A stretch of 64,000 nucleotides of DNA. Origin: Mycteria americana. Lineage: Eukaryota; Chordata; Aves; Ciconiiformes; Ciconiidae. The DNA lies in the NCBI RefSeq assembly GCF_035582795.1, contig NC_134366.1:27141661-27205660 (forward strand). Reading direction: 5' to 3'. The notes under the pieces were generated by a model that was given only the letters and a program-made list of their open reading frames with translations, ran no database searches and was not told the DNA's origin. The stretch's first letter is position 1, and every line of letters begins with the position of its first letter. Of this stretch, positions 38,197 through 50,520 are shown piece by piece. Made by a program: the position numbers and the translations under genes.

Positions 38197-39774
38197 ATTC
38201 CTGGAAGGGAATTTTCCAGTGAGATGGTGGCTTGTGTAGGTAGACATGTACAGCGGCACTCCATTTAAAATTTACAAATGAATGGTAAACTTTAGGGTCT
38301 AGCTGTGTCAGTGAAGGAAAAACTGAGCCTGGCTGAACACAATATTTAAAAGTGGTTTCAAATCACTAAGGATGAAATTGCGTCCTGTTTTCGAGGTCTA
38401 CGCGGAACTGTATTGCATAAGTCATTCCTGAACACTGAAGAGAGTTGTCCACCGCTCATCTAAGTCAACAGGTATTTGTCTGCTAATTTCAATAGAATCT
38501 GAAATAGATTATCAAGGTTTATGGCAGGACTACTTATGATCTCTTTCTGTGGGACTCTCTAAACTGTGTTTTACCTTGTGGCATGCAGACTGTCCTGCTG
38601 TCCTTCCTCAACACACCTGCAGGGTTAGGGCCTCTGTCTGTAACGTCCAAAGTTACCTCAAAAGAATTGACATTTAGCTCAAGTGCTTTATTTCAGTTTT
38701 TCTCTTCTCCTTTACTATCTGACAAGATCTGGATTTAAGGCTATTCTAGCCCATGATGTTTTAAGTGCCTTATGCAGTGCTAAGGAGAAAAATCATTATG
38801 GATGGTACTGCAGCAAGTAAATGAAGGAAAGGAAGAAGTTTTACACCAGCAGCAGAAGTCCCACATGAATGCAACTGCAGTATAAAGGATGGCATTCTGT
38901 CTCTCCCCATTCACCTGCCACACAGGGCAATATTTTTACAACTCCCGGATCAGGGCTGGTATTTAGACATTTGAGATGAGCAAGTGTCGCCACTGGCACT
39001 TGCAGCTGCCTCATCTGACTGTGTCTTCCTGCTTGGGCTGGGGTTGAAGCATCAGATGCAAGTGGATTAGCAGGGAAAACAAAGGGCGATTGACAACTTT
39101 CCAGCTTCCTTCAAAGTTAAAGACTGTGATGAATATCTTGGAGTTGTTAGCATTTGAAATATCCCATGCACATCTCAGCCAAAGGCAAAGGAGTGGGAAT
39201 CTGTAGGACATTTTTTTAGAGAGATGCAAGTGGGAATGACATTATATTCGTTAGACATTTTACGCATAAAACTCCACAGGAGTCACAGCCCTGCAAAACT
39301 TCCTTGCCACTGGCCTTGCTGCTTGCAGATTCTTTACAATTAGCTTCATGTGGGAAATTAACCTCTTTTATTTCTTTTGTGATGTGCAGAACTTTTGCAG
39401 TGAGAGTACTGTAACTTCTAACTGCAAATCAGCTTCTCCCTGACCTGATTTCTGCCTCAGTAATCACACAGAGACTCTAATGATGCTTTGAATGTGTGAT
39501 AAAAGGTGCTTATTACTCACAAAACTGTACATTCATCATGTTTTCCTGATGACAGATTCACACGTGAAATCGTCACCTTCAACAACTAGGGACTCAGAAC
39601 AGCAGCCAGGTTCTAAAAACAGATGCTTCCTGCACTAAGACATTAGTTTCTCATTTCTTACCTGGGATCCTTTACTGCCGTGATCATAATTTTATAACAG
39701 AGACAAGCATTCATCTAGCATTCATCTCAGAGTGGTTATTAAAGAAAATTATAATTTCCAAACAACTTTCACAG

Positions 39775-39780
39775 TTTATT
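39775..39780 (-). promoter_or_regulatory. Candidate polyadenylation signal of the receptor gene
   Basis: AATAAA on the minus strand about 860 nt past the receptor stop codon, followed within 20 nt by the GU-rich GTTGTTTGG. Other AATAAA words occur further downstream (for example 39367-39372), so which one is used cannot be decided from sequence alone. The implied 3' UTR would span about 39755-40638. Confidence 0.35.
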
Positions 39781-40020
39781 CAGAGTGAAAGAATTATACC
39801 TTAATGATGAGTTTCTGGGCGGAGTAATAGGGTGACAATTTTTCCTATAAATACTCTATATTCTTGAACTACCAGTATTGTTAAACAAAAACTGTTTTAA
39901 GATGCCTTTAGGACTTGTTTGAGGCAGCCTACAGAACTGATCTGTTTCTCTGAGGGTGTTTGAGATCTTGGTATGCAATGGCTATTTCACCTTCATTTGT
40001 TGTATGCACCTGCTAATGGG

Positions 40021-40078
40021 ATGGTAATATTTTGGGGTATCCTTTGGGGATGGTAATATTTTGGGGCATCCTTTGGAG
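40021..40078. repeat. 29-bp tandem duplication, two copies
   Basis: Adjacent 29-bp units at 40021-40049 and 40050-40078, each beginning ATGGTAATATTTTGGGG, differ at only two positions. They fall downstream of the receptor stop codon, within the probable 3' UTR. Confidence 0.85.
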
Positions 40079-40638
40079 ATCATCAAGATTTGAACGCTCT
40101 GGAGTGATTCTTTTTCTGTTCATCTGTTTGTTTTGTCTTGCAATGTGCAAAAGCTTTTAAGAAGTCATCAAGCTCATTGAAAGGGGAAAAGTAAAGGACT
40201 CCAAGCCAGTTACATCTTGTGAAAGTTGATAGTTCAAAAATCTAGTGTTAAAGAAAAATACTGAAAGCAAAAAGTGCTGAAAGTTTCCAACTGCAATGTA
40301 CTGGTTCTTTCTTTCCTATGTGCTACCTGGCACTGTTACTACTGTTGGATGGTCACTTCATACGGCTGGTATCAGGAGATGTGGAGATGACACAGCCTGG
40401 TGGGCAGGTCCATGTTCACTCCCTGCTGCAGCGCCCAGGAAGCAGGCTATTCCCAACTCTGCGTCAGACTCCGTCTATGCCACCGCTGTCAGAGGCTGAT
40501 GTGGTTCGAATACGATGTGTCCTTTCACCTGGTCTTGCCCTCTCCCGCAGTGGCTTGGATTTCCACACTCCCACCCTTCTCCCCACTTTGTTCACAAGCA
40601 GAATGTGAAATGATGTGTTTGCAATGGCTGGTGCTGAG

Positions 40639-40860
40639 CTAGGCAGATGTGTCTCCAGATTTTAATGCAACGAGTTCAGAGTCCTCTAAGTATCTTCCAT
40701 TTAACTGTTCATTGTTGGAATCATGATGGTACAGGTAAATGGGGACCTCTGTGATTGACGTTGCAGTGTAGGAGGTAGATCGCGTGGAACAGTGCTCTCG
40801 GCGCCTTTGGCCCCACTGGGTTTTGTACTGTGTCCATTGCCTCTTCAAAGCTCCTTGTAC
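40639..40860 (-). CDS. CALCR: CALCR last coding exon: C-terminal tail
   Basis: This terminal exon begins after the acceptor TTTCTTTAACAG (AG at 40862-40861) and encodes 73 residues and a TAG stop (40641-40639). It opens with VQGALKRQWTQYKTQWGQ, the juxtamembrane amphipathic stretch (helix 8) that in class B receptors follows TM7. A basic RRRE and a Ser/Thr cluster (STRSTSYTATS), typical of kinase and arrestin sites, follow. Then EVPIYLYHH matches the VPIY-type motif seen in mammalian CALCR tails, and the chain ends GDTSA, like the mammalian TSA terminus. RSTSYT and EQLNGR instead recall CALCRL. The exon lies close to a 407-nt pyrimidine tract (transcript sense) in the preceding intron. The tail is the fastest-evolving part of the family, so loose similarity is expected. 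Confidence 0.9.
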   Translation of the reverse strand, partial: VQGALKRQWTQYKTQWGQRRREHCSTRSTSYTATSITEVPIYLYHHDSNNEQLNGRYLEDSELVALKSGDTSA

Positions 40861-40933
40861 CTGTTAAAGAAACACATAGTTAGGGTGAGGCATAAGCTAA
40901 ATCCCTATAATTGTAGACATTTTAAAATATGCT
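40861..40933 (-). promoter_or_regulatory. Acceptor and branch-point region of the last exon
   Basis: In transcript sense the segment ends CTTTAACAG before the exon. CTAAC (40883-40879), a good match to the branch consensus, puts the branch adenosine (40880) 19 nt from the AG. The local pyrimidine tract between them is weak and interrupted (TATGTGTTTCTTTAAC). The very long pyrimidine run lies further upstream, beyond 40933. Confidence 0.65.
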
Positions 40934-41340
40934 GAAGGAAAAGGAAAGGGAAAGGGAAAGGGAAAGGGAAAGGGAAAGGGAAAGGGAAGGGAAGGGAAGG
41001 GAAGGGAAGGGAAGGGAAGGGAAGGGAAGGGAAGGGAAGGGAAGGGAAGGGAAGGGAAGGGAAGGGAAGGGAAGGGAAGGGAAGGGAAGGGAAGGGAAGG
41101 GAAGGGAAGGGAAGGGAAGGGAAGGGAAGGGAAGGAAGGGAAAGGAAAGGAAAGGAAAGGAAAGGAAAGGAAAGGAAAGGAAAGGAAAGGAAAGGAAAGG
41201 AAAGGAAAGGAAAGGAAAGGAAAGGAAAGGAAAGGAAAGGAAAGGAAAGGAAAGGAAAGGAAAGGAAAGGAAAGGAAAGGAAAGGAAAGGAAAGGAAAGG
41301 AAAGGAAAGGAAAGGAAAGGAAAGGAAAGGAAAGGAGAAG
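40934..41340. repeat. 407-nt pure purine microsatellite (GGGAAA)n(GGGAA)n(GGAAA)n
   Basis: Every base from 40934 to 41340 is A or G on the plus strand. Three related units follow one another: about seven GGGAAA hexamers (to 40986), about 30 GGGAA pentamers (to about 41137) and about 40 GGAAA pentamers (to 41335). Open frames of 160-178 codons run through it on both strands; they are simple-sequence artefacts. It lies in the last intron of the receptor, so the pre-mRNA carries an uninterrupted polypyrimidine tract. Length is probably polymorphic, and the assembly may not be exact here. Confidence 0.97.
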
Positions 41341-44300
41341 CTTCAGGCCTAATTCCATCAGGTTCAGTCTCCCTCTCTCCAACCTTCCCCTCCCAGCTCC
41401 AGCAGAAGCAGTTGCTCAGCTCTCGGCCTCAACTCTCTCCCTGCCTACCCTATGGCAGCAATTAGAGTTTCTGCAGTTGTTGCTGCTTATGAAGAGCGGG
41501 TATGGGTTAGCTGTTCCCATAAGAGATAAATGTGGAACAGATTGCTGCACGGGAACACAGTAGCATGCTGTGGTAGAAGAGGGAAGAGGAAGGAGGGATG
41601 AGGATTAAAACCCATCTGATGCTACAGCTGGATCCTTGCCCCTGGAATGGCATTGTGATCCCTGAAGAAACTTAACCTTGAGTAAAACTGGCCATGAATG
41701 GCAAAGTGTAAGTACACTTCAAGAGCTTGCCAGGGCTAATTTTGTACAGAGAAAGAGTTGGAGGATTAGTACAGCTAAACAGAGATTTTGTTCTGGTAAT
41801 TTAAGAAGAGGTTCTGTGCTGGCAAAAAAATAGCTTGGTCATAGCCCTCTGCGTAGCAGAGAATTTCAACCTTTGGACATTCATCTTCTAGGAATAAAAT
41901 ATTTTATTCAACATTTACATTAAGAGTGATGTTATATGTGGCGCTAGGATATGACTTAAGCATTGAGTCCTGCCAGGGAATAAGAAGCCCTTCTCCAGCT
42001 GCACATTCAGGCATGCCGGCACTCGCTAGCTCCTTCCCAAAGCAGGGAGTGGGCAAACCCAGGCTCTGTTCCTTCAGCTCAGCTATTCCAGCCAGCAAAA
42101 TGTGAGAACAGGAGCAGTTTGCTGTAATAATCTGCTGTAAATGACCACCCCTCCAGAGGACGGCAGGCACAGGTGAGGCACCGTGATGGCAGGAGCGTCC
42201 CGGAGTTTCTGTGCTCCTGCTGAGGTGGACATTGTATGTCATTTTTGCTCAGAGAGTAGTCTGAAGTCACTCTCTAGGCTCTGTGCAGAACAATATCTTT
42301 GATTCATATAGATTAATCTGAATGACTTCAATATTTCCCAAGTCTCCACAATTCTAATCACTATTAATATGCATATAGTAAAATGCCATCTACTCACCAC
42401 CCACAGCTGCCTGCAAGAAAGCTGTTTCATGTCACATAAGGACAAGGCTTCGTAAGGAATTGCTATGAGTCTGAGATGCTTACTGAGTGTACAGCGCAAC
42501 TATGCAGCATGCCAGGAATGGATATTTCAATTGCTTTGGCTTTTTATTTTTAATCCAAGACGCAAGCCAAGGTATGAGGATTGATGCTATAAATCCTTAC
42601 TCATGCAAGTGGTTGCACTGACTTTGGTATGACTACTTTCTTGAGTAAACAAACGTTTGCTGGACTAGTCCTTTAAAACTAGCTGAAAAGTATATCCATG
42701 CCCAGTTTCCAATACTAGCTCTTTTTTGCTATTGTTTAGCTTAAGACAAAGTAGTTAAGAGTTCTTTTCATCTGCAGAAATGTATTCCTATTCACCTTCT
42801 CCTAACACATAAAGAAAAGAAAACAAATGGCTGGGTGTAGGTTAATTAGATATCAAGCACAGAAAAGGCATATGGTTACAATGGGACTTTAATTACTGGG
42901 GCTGTAAGCAAAGCTTACTATGCCAATACTGAGATTTAAAGTGAAATGGCTGCATGCAGGGATGTTTCCTATGACACCATCACCAAAGTTTATTAGTGAG
43001 AAAGAATTACTGCATGAAAGAATAACGCAGTTGTAGCACATGATACAGAAATATTACACGTGAGGTAAACCCTGTAAAGATTTTAGTCACTTTAAAATTG
43101 CCTTTTGATGTTACAGTATGAATATTGTAGCTTAGTCACCCTCGAAGCTATGGGGAAGAACTGGAAGAAGAAATCTTCAGGATTAAGTCAGTGACTTTCC
43201 CCAATATCACACTGGGGCAGCAGTTCCTGTAACCTACAGCTGGACACAACGAGGGTAATGCAGGAAGCTTGGACATGCACAGCAGCTCTGCCCGCCCGCA
43301 GCCATCTCTCCAACACCACCACCATGGCCATTAGCGCCTGTAGCCACTGCGCACCGCTGGCCATCGCCTCTGCCCCTAAGCGTGGAGTGTGTTTGCATTT
43401 CACAGCAGTTCATTCATTCAGATTAATCTCAGCGTCTTTAGAAGGTGGCAAGAACATGCTCTTACAGCCTTCCTGTTCCTCTTCTAGCCCCCCTTCCCCT
43501 GCCCCCTGCATAGGCTTTGATTGCTCTTGCATGGGGAGAAGAGCTGCTGTGAAGGTGATGAGCTCCTGCTGAGCTCTCAAACTGCTCTCAGTTGAACTGG
43601 AGTCTGATGGGCCACCAGGGCAACCATAGGTCTGGAGATGATAACATGGTTAACTGAAGAGGGAAGAACAATGTCACTGAGTCTTACAAAGCCTGCCGTG
43701 AGGAGCTTATAGTTTTCTTCTCAGAAGGGAGTGACACTTAAATTGTATGTCTGGTCGGGGAGAGAACAGGCACCTCCCTTCCAGTTCGGCCCATGATTAG
43801 AAGTGCCATTAGTCAGGTTTAAAAGGCTCCACGGAGCAGTAAGAGCACGAGGTCAAAGCAGCTGTGTTTTTATTCTCCACTGAACTGCTGGCCTGTACAA
43901 GAATCCGGCCACAAACGGATAATGGATAGTACAAGCTGCTGCACTTGAGTAAAACAACATGTTAATCTAGATTTCTGCCATGATTCCAAGGATCTCAGAT
44001 GATCATAATTCAGTGCCAACTAAAACTGTTCTTGCATGGATTTTAAATGTGTAAGCAGCATTACTGAAAATCACATGCACAGCCATAACGTATTAAGGAC
44101 CAAGGAGGCTCCTGGGGACCGGGAGGGGCAGGGCGATGCCTGCCACGCTTTCCACTGTGATAGCAGATGGAAGAAAGTAAAGTCTAAAGAAATGAAGAGC
44201 CTGAGTTTATTTACTCTGCTCTTCAGGACTTAAAAGGTTTTTCTGTTCTCTATTAGCCATTCGTGCCTCTGGCACACAAGATATATGGCTGGGTTTTTTT

Positions 44301-47300
44301 CCAAACAGACTTTCCATTTGGTTGGCTAGCCTTGCAGTCTAGAAGCAATCTCAGGCCTGGAAATATGGTCTGGTGAGCAGACTATTGCAGAGACCTTGTA
44401 TCATCTGTACAACACTGTTGTTGTTGGACAGAGAAGCTACAGTGCTGCTGGACACTGAGATTTTATACGAAAATGCACAAGAAGATCTGTCATTTTAAAA
44501 GTCCAAAACAAATCCATTGTTTATGTGTTCTTCCACATGAATGCAGGCATGGGTACAGCTTCTTATTACTATTTTTACATTTCTTTCTACAGATGGGCTT
44601 ATGGTACTAAAGTGAGGTTGGTGAGGTAGTAGGTGATGAATGCAATGTAAAATACTGTTTGGTGGTACTGAGTTTAGCATTGTTTGTCCTGGCTAACCTT
44701 CATGTATTTCAGCCTTGAAGTTAAATATTCCAGTAGGAAAAAGTAAATCCCAGAGTATCCAGGCTCCTGTGGTACTAAAATTAATCTCCTTGCCCTGCAC
44801 TGAATTTTCTCATGAGAAATAATTTTGAGGTCTATGGCAGCAGATGTATACAGCAGCTTGGAAACAATCTCCTACCATGACTGAAGACCAGACTGTGGCT
44901 TTGGTCTATGTCACACTGCACACAGCAAGACTGGGGGAAATTATCTCAGCTTAGTTCTCTTGGGCAGGCAAACTCAGACCGGTGCTCCCTTTGGAAGGAT
45001 CCAATGCCATCTTGGCATTGTCTGTTGCTGCTCCTCTATAGGTTTTGTGCCATATATACCTACACCTTGTGTAACTGCAGGAATAAATGGGACTTGGAGG
45101 AAAGGGGTCATAATCCTTGCATCCTCTCTTCTGGCACAGCCCAGCACAGCTATTCTAGTACATAAACCTGCTTGATGTTTATTGGTAATGTGCTGATGCA
45201 AGTAGCATCAAACTGTCTTGAGTCTGTATTAGAGAGGTGTCGTCTTTGGCCCTCTGCCTACCTTAAAGGGAAATTCTAAAAAAAAAGCTTCCCTTATTGG
45301 GGGTAAATAAAATTTCCTATAAGAAAATAACGAGAGGGTTTCCCAGCATCCCTGCCATTGACCATGTTAGACAGTCTGCAAGTCTGCAGAAGATACAACA
45401 ATTTTAAAAATGGGCGTGATGGCAAAAAGTACCCAAGCACCAACAAAAATCACACTCAACATGTCTGGAAAACCTGAATCCCCATGGCTGTTTGTTCTTA
45501 CTGCCTAAAACTGATGAATGTTTCTGATCAGCCACTCCATGAAGGAGTTATTAATCCTACATGCAGCCTGCAGCTACCCAGAGGTAGTCAAGCCATCCAT
45601 GTGATTACTTATGGGAGCAATAGAGTACAAAACTGGAAGCCACATTTAATATCAGATTCATTTTAATCTCATTTTGGGCATTGTCCTTTCCAGATGTGTC
45701 CCCTTAGTGATGCCTCGCTGACAATTCAAGTATCAAAAGTGGATATCCAGATGAGAGTCTTTCACAAGGAAGAGGTCATTTTGCTGTGGGCTGCCAGATG
45801 TGTCAAAAAGGCTGTCAGAGGTGACTAGGGGTTTGGTGACTATTGCTGTTATTCAGGATTTGTATCCAGATCGTGCATCTTCAGTCCACGTAAAGAATGA
45901 CTGGCTGCTATTGCTGCTTCCTAACAGCAGCTCAGTCAGTGCAGAAGCCCACAAAGTGCAGCCTGTCTCTGAGGTTGGACATCTGAATATCATGTATGAA
46001 TGGGGCGTATTTTCTTAATCCAAATATATTTATTCTGAATTCTAAATTAATGTAATACAATACTTAATGAACAAAAGAGAGCTGCATATTTATTTTAGAC
46101 TCATTTTCATACCTGGAATGTGGCTTTTAGTTTTCTGCCTAGTGCACTCTAGGTTAGTTCATATGACAGGTAAACTCACCCATACCTTGCAATCTAATTT
46201 TGAATTAAATGATACATATGGTCTGCCATGATGTTGGCAACCAGATGCTCCAGATCTATTCATCATTGTGTAACTTGAAAATTGTATTCCTGGAGTTGTA
46301 AAGGTGGATATGCTTCTCGACATTGTGGCATTGTCAAAAGTACTTTGGAATTAGAGCTATCTGATGAAACACACCTAAGAAACAAAGAGCCTTTAAGATA
46401 CTTTACATTTTCAGTGCATTTTCTTACTGCCTTTCCTCATTTTTAGCATTGCTGCAGCCTTTCTAGGCACAAATCCATATGTTCTCATTAGAGTTGGAGA
46501 ATTACAGAGTAATCGACCTTTTACTCTTAAGCTATAATACGTTAAGCAAATTTGTTTTGCAAAATCTAATCTGAAAAAAATGGAAGGTGACACCGGGGAG
46601 AATAAAGAAGGAAGAAAGCAATGTTCAAGACTAGAATTTTGGGGTAACACATTGTTTGGAGGCAAGCGAGGACACACTGGACCACTGCCTGTACATAGCT
46701 ATGCAGTCATTCCTATGGGGAAAGGATGTTTCAAAAATTGCTTGGCTGGTCTCTGCTTTTTCCACGCCAGGTCCTCCCTACCAGGGAGAATCAGAAGTCT
46801 TTCTGTGTTTCCCGGGCATGGAGATTGGACTGTGCCAGAAAGCGATAACAGTAAGGGAGAAGGAGAAAGGTGGTAGTAGCCTGCAGGACCTGGGGACAGA
46901 AATGTGATCGGAAAAAATAGTTGTACGTCTCTCCAACCTTTTTAATCGGACCGTGAAACCATGAACTTCTGTAGCATGATCTTTACAGCTATCATTTCGT
47001 GCTAGGTTCTGGTGTCATTAACTGCTCACGTTTTGCCGTTCTCTTTTATTCTCCTGAGAAGCCATGCTACAGAATTATGGTGGGAGGCCTCTAATCTTTT
47101 CTACTGTTGCATTTCTCTGTACATTTATGCAGCAAGCCAGCCAGAAGCAAATGTATAGTGATGTCGACAAGTGGTGGCAGAATTTAATACTCTCTTCCAT
47201 CCTGAAAGTTAGCAAACCAGCCAGTAGCACCTTATCAATAGATAACTTGCTTCAAGCCGCTATCAAAACATCAGCGTGGTCACATCATTACTGCAAATTT

Positions 47301-48258
47301 GCTGCTTTCTAGTAATATACGGGGATAAACAGGAGCACAAATATCTCTTTAGGTTGACATACTGAGTGTTAGCACCACAAAGCTTGCTCTGTACTTAATT
47401 CATCTACTCTGGATTCCAAATTAACTTTTTAAAGGGCTTCCTAGCTTTTCTAAGATATACGGTGTTTTATTTTGCTACAGTTGAATGCTCCTGATGTATT
47501 GAAAAAGCATTCTTCTGCTAACCATCTCTGGAAAATGGATTACTGTAGGAATTTAAATGGTTGTTTTAACCAGCTTTTTTTTTGTAAAAAAAAAAGGAGT
47601 GAAATGGACCTAAAATCAGCTGTAGGTATATAAAATATTGATCCAGCTGTAAGAGAGTGGGAGACATCTTTGCCTCAAGGCTTTTTATTTCTCAATTTCT
47701 CTCTACATGAGAAACACTGACCTTAAAAAGGCCAGTGCTAATCCTCAAAAGAGTGAAAGCAATCCCACTGCTCCAGGCTCCTCTGCTCTGACAGTGCTAC
47801 CGGGGACGGCATCGGCCACGGCTCTGGGGCTGAACGCAGCACACGGCCCTCCAGGACAGACCCCCAAAGATCCCCACTGCTTCTTATGGGGCACTGTGGT
47901 CCTTCCAGGCGATCCATCCCGCTATTCTGGGGCAGGAAGGGAAGCAGAGCGTTTTTCTCCTTTACTTAGACCTCTGTCTCAAAATTGCAGACGACAGGGG
48001 AAGAGTCTCAGGCCTGTACCCCATTTGGTGCCATCTGCTTTGTAATGGTAACGCTCCTGATTCATCTGCGCAGAGATATTCAAGTCATGCTCTGCACAGA
48101 GCTTTCAAAAATGCACGTTACTGCTTGTATATAGAAAGTAAAAAGCGACTTTGTGTGCTTTCAACGTTTGTAGCCCGACATGCTTCATTTCTGCATTAAT
48201 GAACAATGAAGTGACTATTTTACAAGTTCTTTTCATTTGCTGTATTTCACATGCTTAC
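41341..48258 (-). other. Last CALCR intron, remainder
   Basis: Intronic sequence from the purine array to the donor of the 42-nt exon. No further exon, transposon or RNA gene is recognisable. A GC-richer patch at about 43240-43580 carries short frames on both strands without known domains. A 112-codon plus-strand frame at 47707-48045 also has no domain. Confidence 0.6.
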
Positions 48259-48300
48259 CTCTCCATTGAAGAAACAGAATATAGTTGCCACAAGTAAGCC
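48259..48300 (-). CDS. CALCR: CALCR 42-nt exon encoding TM7 core
   Basis: A 42-nt, phase 0 exon encodes GLLVATIFCFFNGE. It is bounded by the acceptor TTTCCTTTCTCTTAG and the donor GAG|GTAAGC (donor GT at 48258-48257). A 14-residue exon at this point is the known organisation in both CALCR and CALCRL: it holds the cytoplasmic half of TM7, including FNGE at the start of helix 8. Mammalian CALCR has a described splice form lacking this exon (delta-e13), with altered signalling and surface expression. Because 42 is divisible by three, skipping here would also keep the frame. The residues are nearer to CALCRL (differing at one position from the human sequence as I recall it) than to human CALCR. 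Confidence 0.92.
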
Positions 48301-49800
48301 CTAAGAGAAAGGAAAACAAAAGAGTTTAGAGATCAGAATATATAATTTTTTTGGCGTTGTTTGGAAATTTGGACTTGAGGGATACAAGATAAAAACATTA
48401 GTCCACTTCCTCTGCATCACAGACACTTCACCTGACCTCCCTTTCGTTCACAGTTACGTTATTTACTCTGATTTTTGTCTTTTCAACATGTTTTACCATT
48501 TTCTTCTACATTACTAGCATTTATAGATTATCTATTTTGGCTATGAAGTTATTTTTGTACAAAAGGCCTAGAGAAGGAAAATTAAATGGTATGTAAGGTA
48601 GATATCTTGCTTACAGGGGAGTACCAAGCTAGTACTGACTTTGCTGAAGAGATGGCAGAGGAATTGTGTCCTGCGTGCTGCCCCCCGTTTGTCAGAGTGC
48701 AGTTACCCAGTTAAAGTGTCGGCCAAGGAGAATCCAGCTGCCCCAGGAAGGCTTGAAATCAAGCTGTATGGCAGGGTAAGTGAGCCTGTATGTGGGGCGT
48801 CACGATGGATGGTGGGGATGTGAAAAGAGGTAGAAAGGGCCAGAAAAAGGGAAAAAAAAAAAAACCCACAATAGGTGAGTTAGAAGGTAGGGGGCAGAGA
48901 AAAAAAAGAAGAAGAGAGATTGCAGATCATAGCTTGGTCCTAAGTGGCTTAAAATTAATTTAATTATTGCCACAGTTGTTCAGATAATATTTCACTGCTG
49001 CTAGAAGGTTAAACAGGGCCAAGCCAGGGACATGAGGTGAGAAAATGTGAAATTAATAAGAGAGAAAATTCGCGCACACAGCCTGCCATTCAGCGTCATG
49101 TAGTTACACTGCTCCATGTTCTAAACCACACTCGCTTTTATTAAAATAGCATTACATAGCATCAGTGGGAGCCAAATGCCTTCATTTTAAATTACTTAAA
49201 GCAGTTATTATAAACTAAATGTATGGCAGTTTGTGAAATTGAGGGGAAAACTGCAATACAATAGCTTGTGCTCCCAAGGGCTGCTTTGAAGAGCTTTACA
49301 GCTGTATCTTTTTTATAAACCCTCATTTAACTGATTACCAGTTAAACTGTAGCTAACACTTTGTAAAATGTCTTGGACTCTCAAGTGTATATTTTGGACC
49401 ACAAACATAGGGTAAGCAATAACTGTTTTAACAAAATGCTTATATATTAGAAATATACAGGCTGGTTGGAAGAGGTGCTGACCACCTGAATTTTGGCAAT
49501 TATTTCACTCCAATAAGTTTTCTCTAATGCAGAATTTGTAATTTGACATCACTTCAAATATGAACACAGAAAAGCATGTGAGAGGAGGAGGAAGGGTAGA
49601 CATAGTGAGAAAAAGTTTATTTTCATGTTTTGGAAAACCAGTGAGTATTCTCAAAAAACTCAAATCCCAGTATACAATATGCAATGCACAATAGTTCGTC
49701 CCTAAGCTCTGGTTTCAGAAACACCACAAAGTCAACCAAAATCTTATGCCTCTAAAGCAGGACTTTGTCAGACCACAGATTCCTAAATAAAAAATCTATA

Positions 49801-49850
49801 CAAGGGGAGCAAATGCATCAAAAATATATGCAAAGGGAGCAAATGCATCA
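49801..49850. repeat. 20-bp near-exact direct repeat, period 30
   Basis: CAAGGGGAGCAAATGCATCA (49801-49820) recurs at 49831-49850 with one change. A small intronic duplication. Confidence 0.85.
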
Positions 49851-50520
49851 CTTCCCAGTGCCCTGTATTGATTTTCTCCTGCGCTGTGTGTGCTACATTA
49901 ATTTGCACAGTCTTGCAAAACATCTGCTGTCAAACTGCATGGTACGTGGTCTCAGCAGGGGTCTCACTATTTTGCTAAAGTGTGTTTATATGAACAGCAG
50001 TCAGCCACAATGGGAAATGAGAGGGATCTTGATCTCCTCTGGGAGTAGAGATGCTCAATGGATGTCCTGTGTGAGGCACGGCAGATAGAAAAGACACCAG
50101 GAGGAGAGAAAGAACTGGAGAAATTTTTCTAAATCTGTTCTTCAGCGAGAGTGTTTAGGAGGAATTTGGGAACTGCAGGTCACCTAAAGGCAGAAATTGA
50201 ACCTGAACTATTGAAGTGAGCCATTTTCCATTTCAGTTCCTCTATGGCATTTAAATTCCTCTGTTACATCCTGCAATTGCTCTACTTTTCTTCTGTTGGA
50301 GAGTGTAGTTCCCTTAACTAGTGTTTTTTCCACACAACTTCTGACAGAAAAGCTAAAGAGGAAGCTGTGGTGATGCCTCATATCCCTTCAGTTGCTCCCC
50401 CTGTTATTTTGAGACCATGGATGTTGTACACCTTCCATCTGAAGAAATTATTTTCTCTCATTTGTCCCATATACATCTCACTGCTCTTCTTCCACCAGCA
50501 ATGGCCCTCTGGGCTCTGCC

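Larger units (their letters stand above)
29195..39774. other. Gene-free intergenic DNA downstream of the receptor gene
   Basis: About 10.6 kb with simple repeats and small duplications but no recognisable exon. In mammals the next gene beyond the CALCR 3' end is VPS50, pointing toward it; I could not identify any VPS50 exon here or elsewhere in the first 40 kb, though I cannot run a search. Confidence 0.55.

Noticed and set aside
40929..41465. 178-codon plus-strand frame and 161-codon minus-strand frame of repeated Gly-Arg-Glu-Lys or Phe-Pro-Ser-Leu
   Set aside because: Both arise from the purine pentamer and hexamer array; a repeat without stops is open in several frames.
49550..49555. Search for the CALCR-hosted microRNAs miR-489 and miR-653 (a GACATCAC word at about 49546-49553 and 52502-52509)
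   Set aside because: Only a partial seed-like word occurs and no hairpin of precursor length surrounds it; in mammals these lie further upstream in the gene, which would be outside this window.
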